From Serilophus lunatus (Eukaryota > Chordata > Aves > Passeriformes > Eurylaimidae): a stretch of DNA of 64,000 bases. The translations under genes and the position numbers were made by a program. The DNA lies in assembly GCA_013399895.1 (NCBI GenBank), contig VXBA01001494.1, positions 192,478 to 256,477 on the forward strand. The letters run 5' to 3'. How positions within the stretch are numbered: the first letter of the stretch is position 1; the number at the start of each line of letters is the position of its first letter. The notes under the pieces were generated by a model. The model was not told where the DNA came from and ran no database searches. It saw only the letters and a list, made by a program, of their open reading frames with translations. This document shows positions 63,151 through 64,000 of this stretch, piece by piece.

Positions 63151-64000
63151 TCAATCAGCACAGTCTTCTTTCTGTCACATCCCTGTGCCACCTCAGAGTG
63201 CCCCGGTGTCACACTGGGGGCCATGAAGTGTTATTCTGCAGAGCACTGGTGCTTAAGGCAAAACATCTGTTTGTTAGCTCAAGGAGCTGCTGCCCTTTTT
63301 GATTTGTTTTCCTACTTGCCCTCCTGCTCTTCTAACCAAGCTCTGTTCTCAGACCTCAAGGGGGTCATTTTTAACCTTCACTGAGCCCCTCCATAAAGGC
63401 AAACACCCACCACCATCTTTTTGAGGCAGTGGGATTTCAGGTGCAGTGCACACACCTAATAGAGGTTCTCTCACCCTCCTCTTCTCCTCTCCTTTGAATC
63501 CAGTTTGACATCCAGAACAGTGACAGCACTAACTTAACCTGGAAGAGCAATACTAGCAGGGTGGTTTGGCTGATACAGTGATCAGTTTGGAGGCACATTA
63601 TCTCCCATTCCCACATGGAAAGAAGTGGGGAAACAGCACCATGTGATCCATCAGATGAGGTTTCCAGATCTCCTGATGTCCCTTGCTGTGCCTGTTCAGT
63701 ATCCTCAGGCCAGAAGCTGTGCAAGTCAGCTGAATTTTAAGCTTGAGTAATTCTAGGCTGATTAAACAGGCTGGCTCCAGACAGTCCAGGTTTTTTTCCT
63801 CCAAAATGCAAGGATGTAGCCCAAACCATAAATGTCTTCAAATATTGCCTGGCACAATGCCTGTGCTTATACCACTGACTTGAAGTGCAACTAGCAAGAA
63901 TTCCACGGCAGAAAGAGAAGCTGTGATGCCAAGGTGATCAGTTAGTGCAAACAGCAACACCACAGGGCTTCTTTTGTGCAAATATTGGGGCTTTGCATTT
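63151..64000. other. Downstream of TIMM22, nothing recognised
   Basis: Unique-looking sequence. The open frames on both strands show no family resemblance or exon-like splice pairs. Confidence 0.6.

Noticed and set aside
1..64000. tRNA, rRNA, CRISPR arrays, operons or retroviral elements
   Set aside because: None recognised on either strand; this is vertebrate nuclear DNA with spliced genes.

Overview
The window is vertebrate nuclear DNA, most likely from a bird. The evidence is a CR1 LINE 3' end with the usual tail motif (about 17.43-17.65 kb), a few very degraded MIR/L2-type relics, low overall repeat density, and a GC-rich promoter lost in an assembly gap. Two genes with clear splice signals are present; the rest is intronic or intergenic.

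Minus strand, 3,819-39,278: the 5' part of SPECC1 (cytospin-B). Six coding exons are visible, in transcription order 39,248-39,102, 37,063-36,931, 8,671-7,104, 5,250-5,043, 4,417-4,344 and 3,997-3,819. They join in frame into 769 codons plus 2 nt, covering the Ser-rich N-terminus and the long coiled coil. The C-terminal calponin-homology domain lies beyond the left edge. A clean splice acceptor before the first coding exon shows that noncoding 5' exon(s) lie further right. The 28 kb intron between coding exons 2 and 3 holds a strong CpG island (26.56-27.33 kb) that could be an internal SPECC1 promoter.

Centre, 39.3-58.9 kb: about 20 kb without a recognisable coding gene. It holds ancient repeat relics, homopolymer tracts with single-N assembly joins, and one well-bounded candidate noncoding exon on the minus strand (48,751-48,854).

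Plus strand, about 59-63 kb: TIMM22, the channel subunit of the mitochondrial TIM22 carrier translocase. Exons 2-4 (59,951-60,147; 61,155-61,227; 62,198-62,274) encode everything from the first conserved transmembrane region to the stop. Exon 1 is not visible and almost certainly falls in the 435-base N gap at 59,289-59,723 inside a CpG island. SPECC1 and TIMM22 therefore point away from each other, with roughly 20 kb between the SPECC1 start codon and the TIMM22 island. They have no known joint pathway: one is cytoskeletal/coiled-coil, the other mitochondrial import.

I found no convincing new biological system. The more unusual signals are several perfect palindromes/hairpins in SPECC1 introns (5,599-5,620; 10,245-10,271; 30,825-30,850; and a double structure at 32,781-32,825), the intragenic CpG island with a G-quadruplex repeat, the candidate SPECC1 5' exon, a terminal-inverted-repeat transposon relic at 37,618-37,748, and a hydrophobic read-through tail after SPECC1 coding exon 6. 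Family identifications rest on recognising the protein sequences; no search was run.
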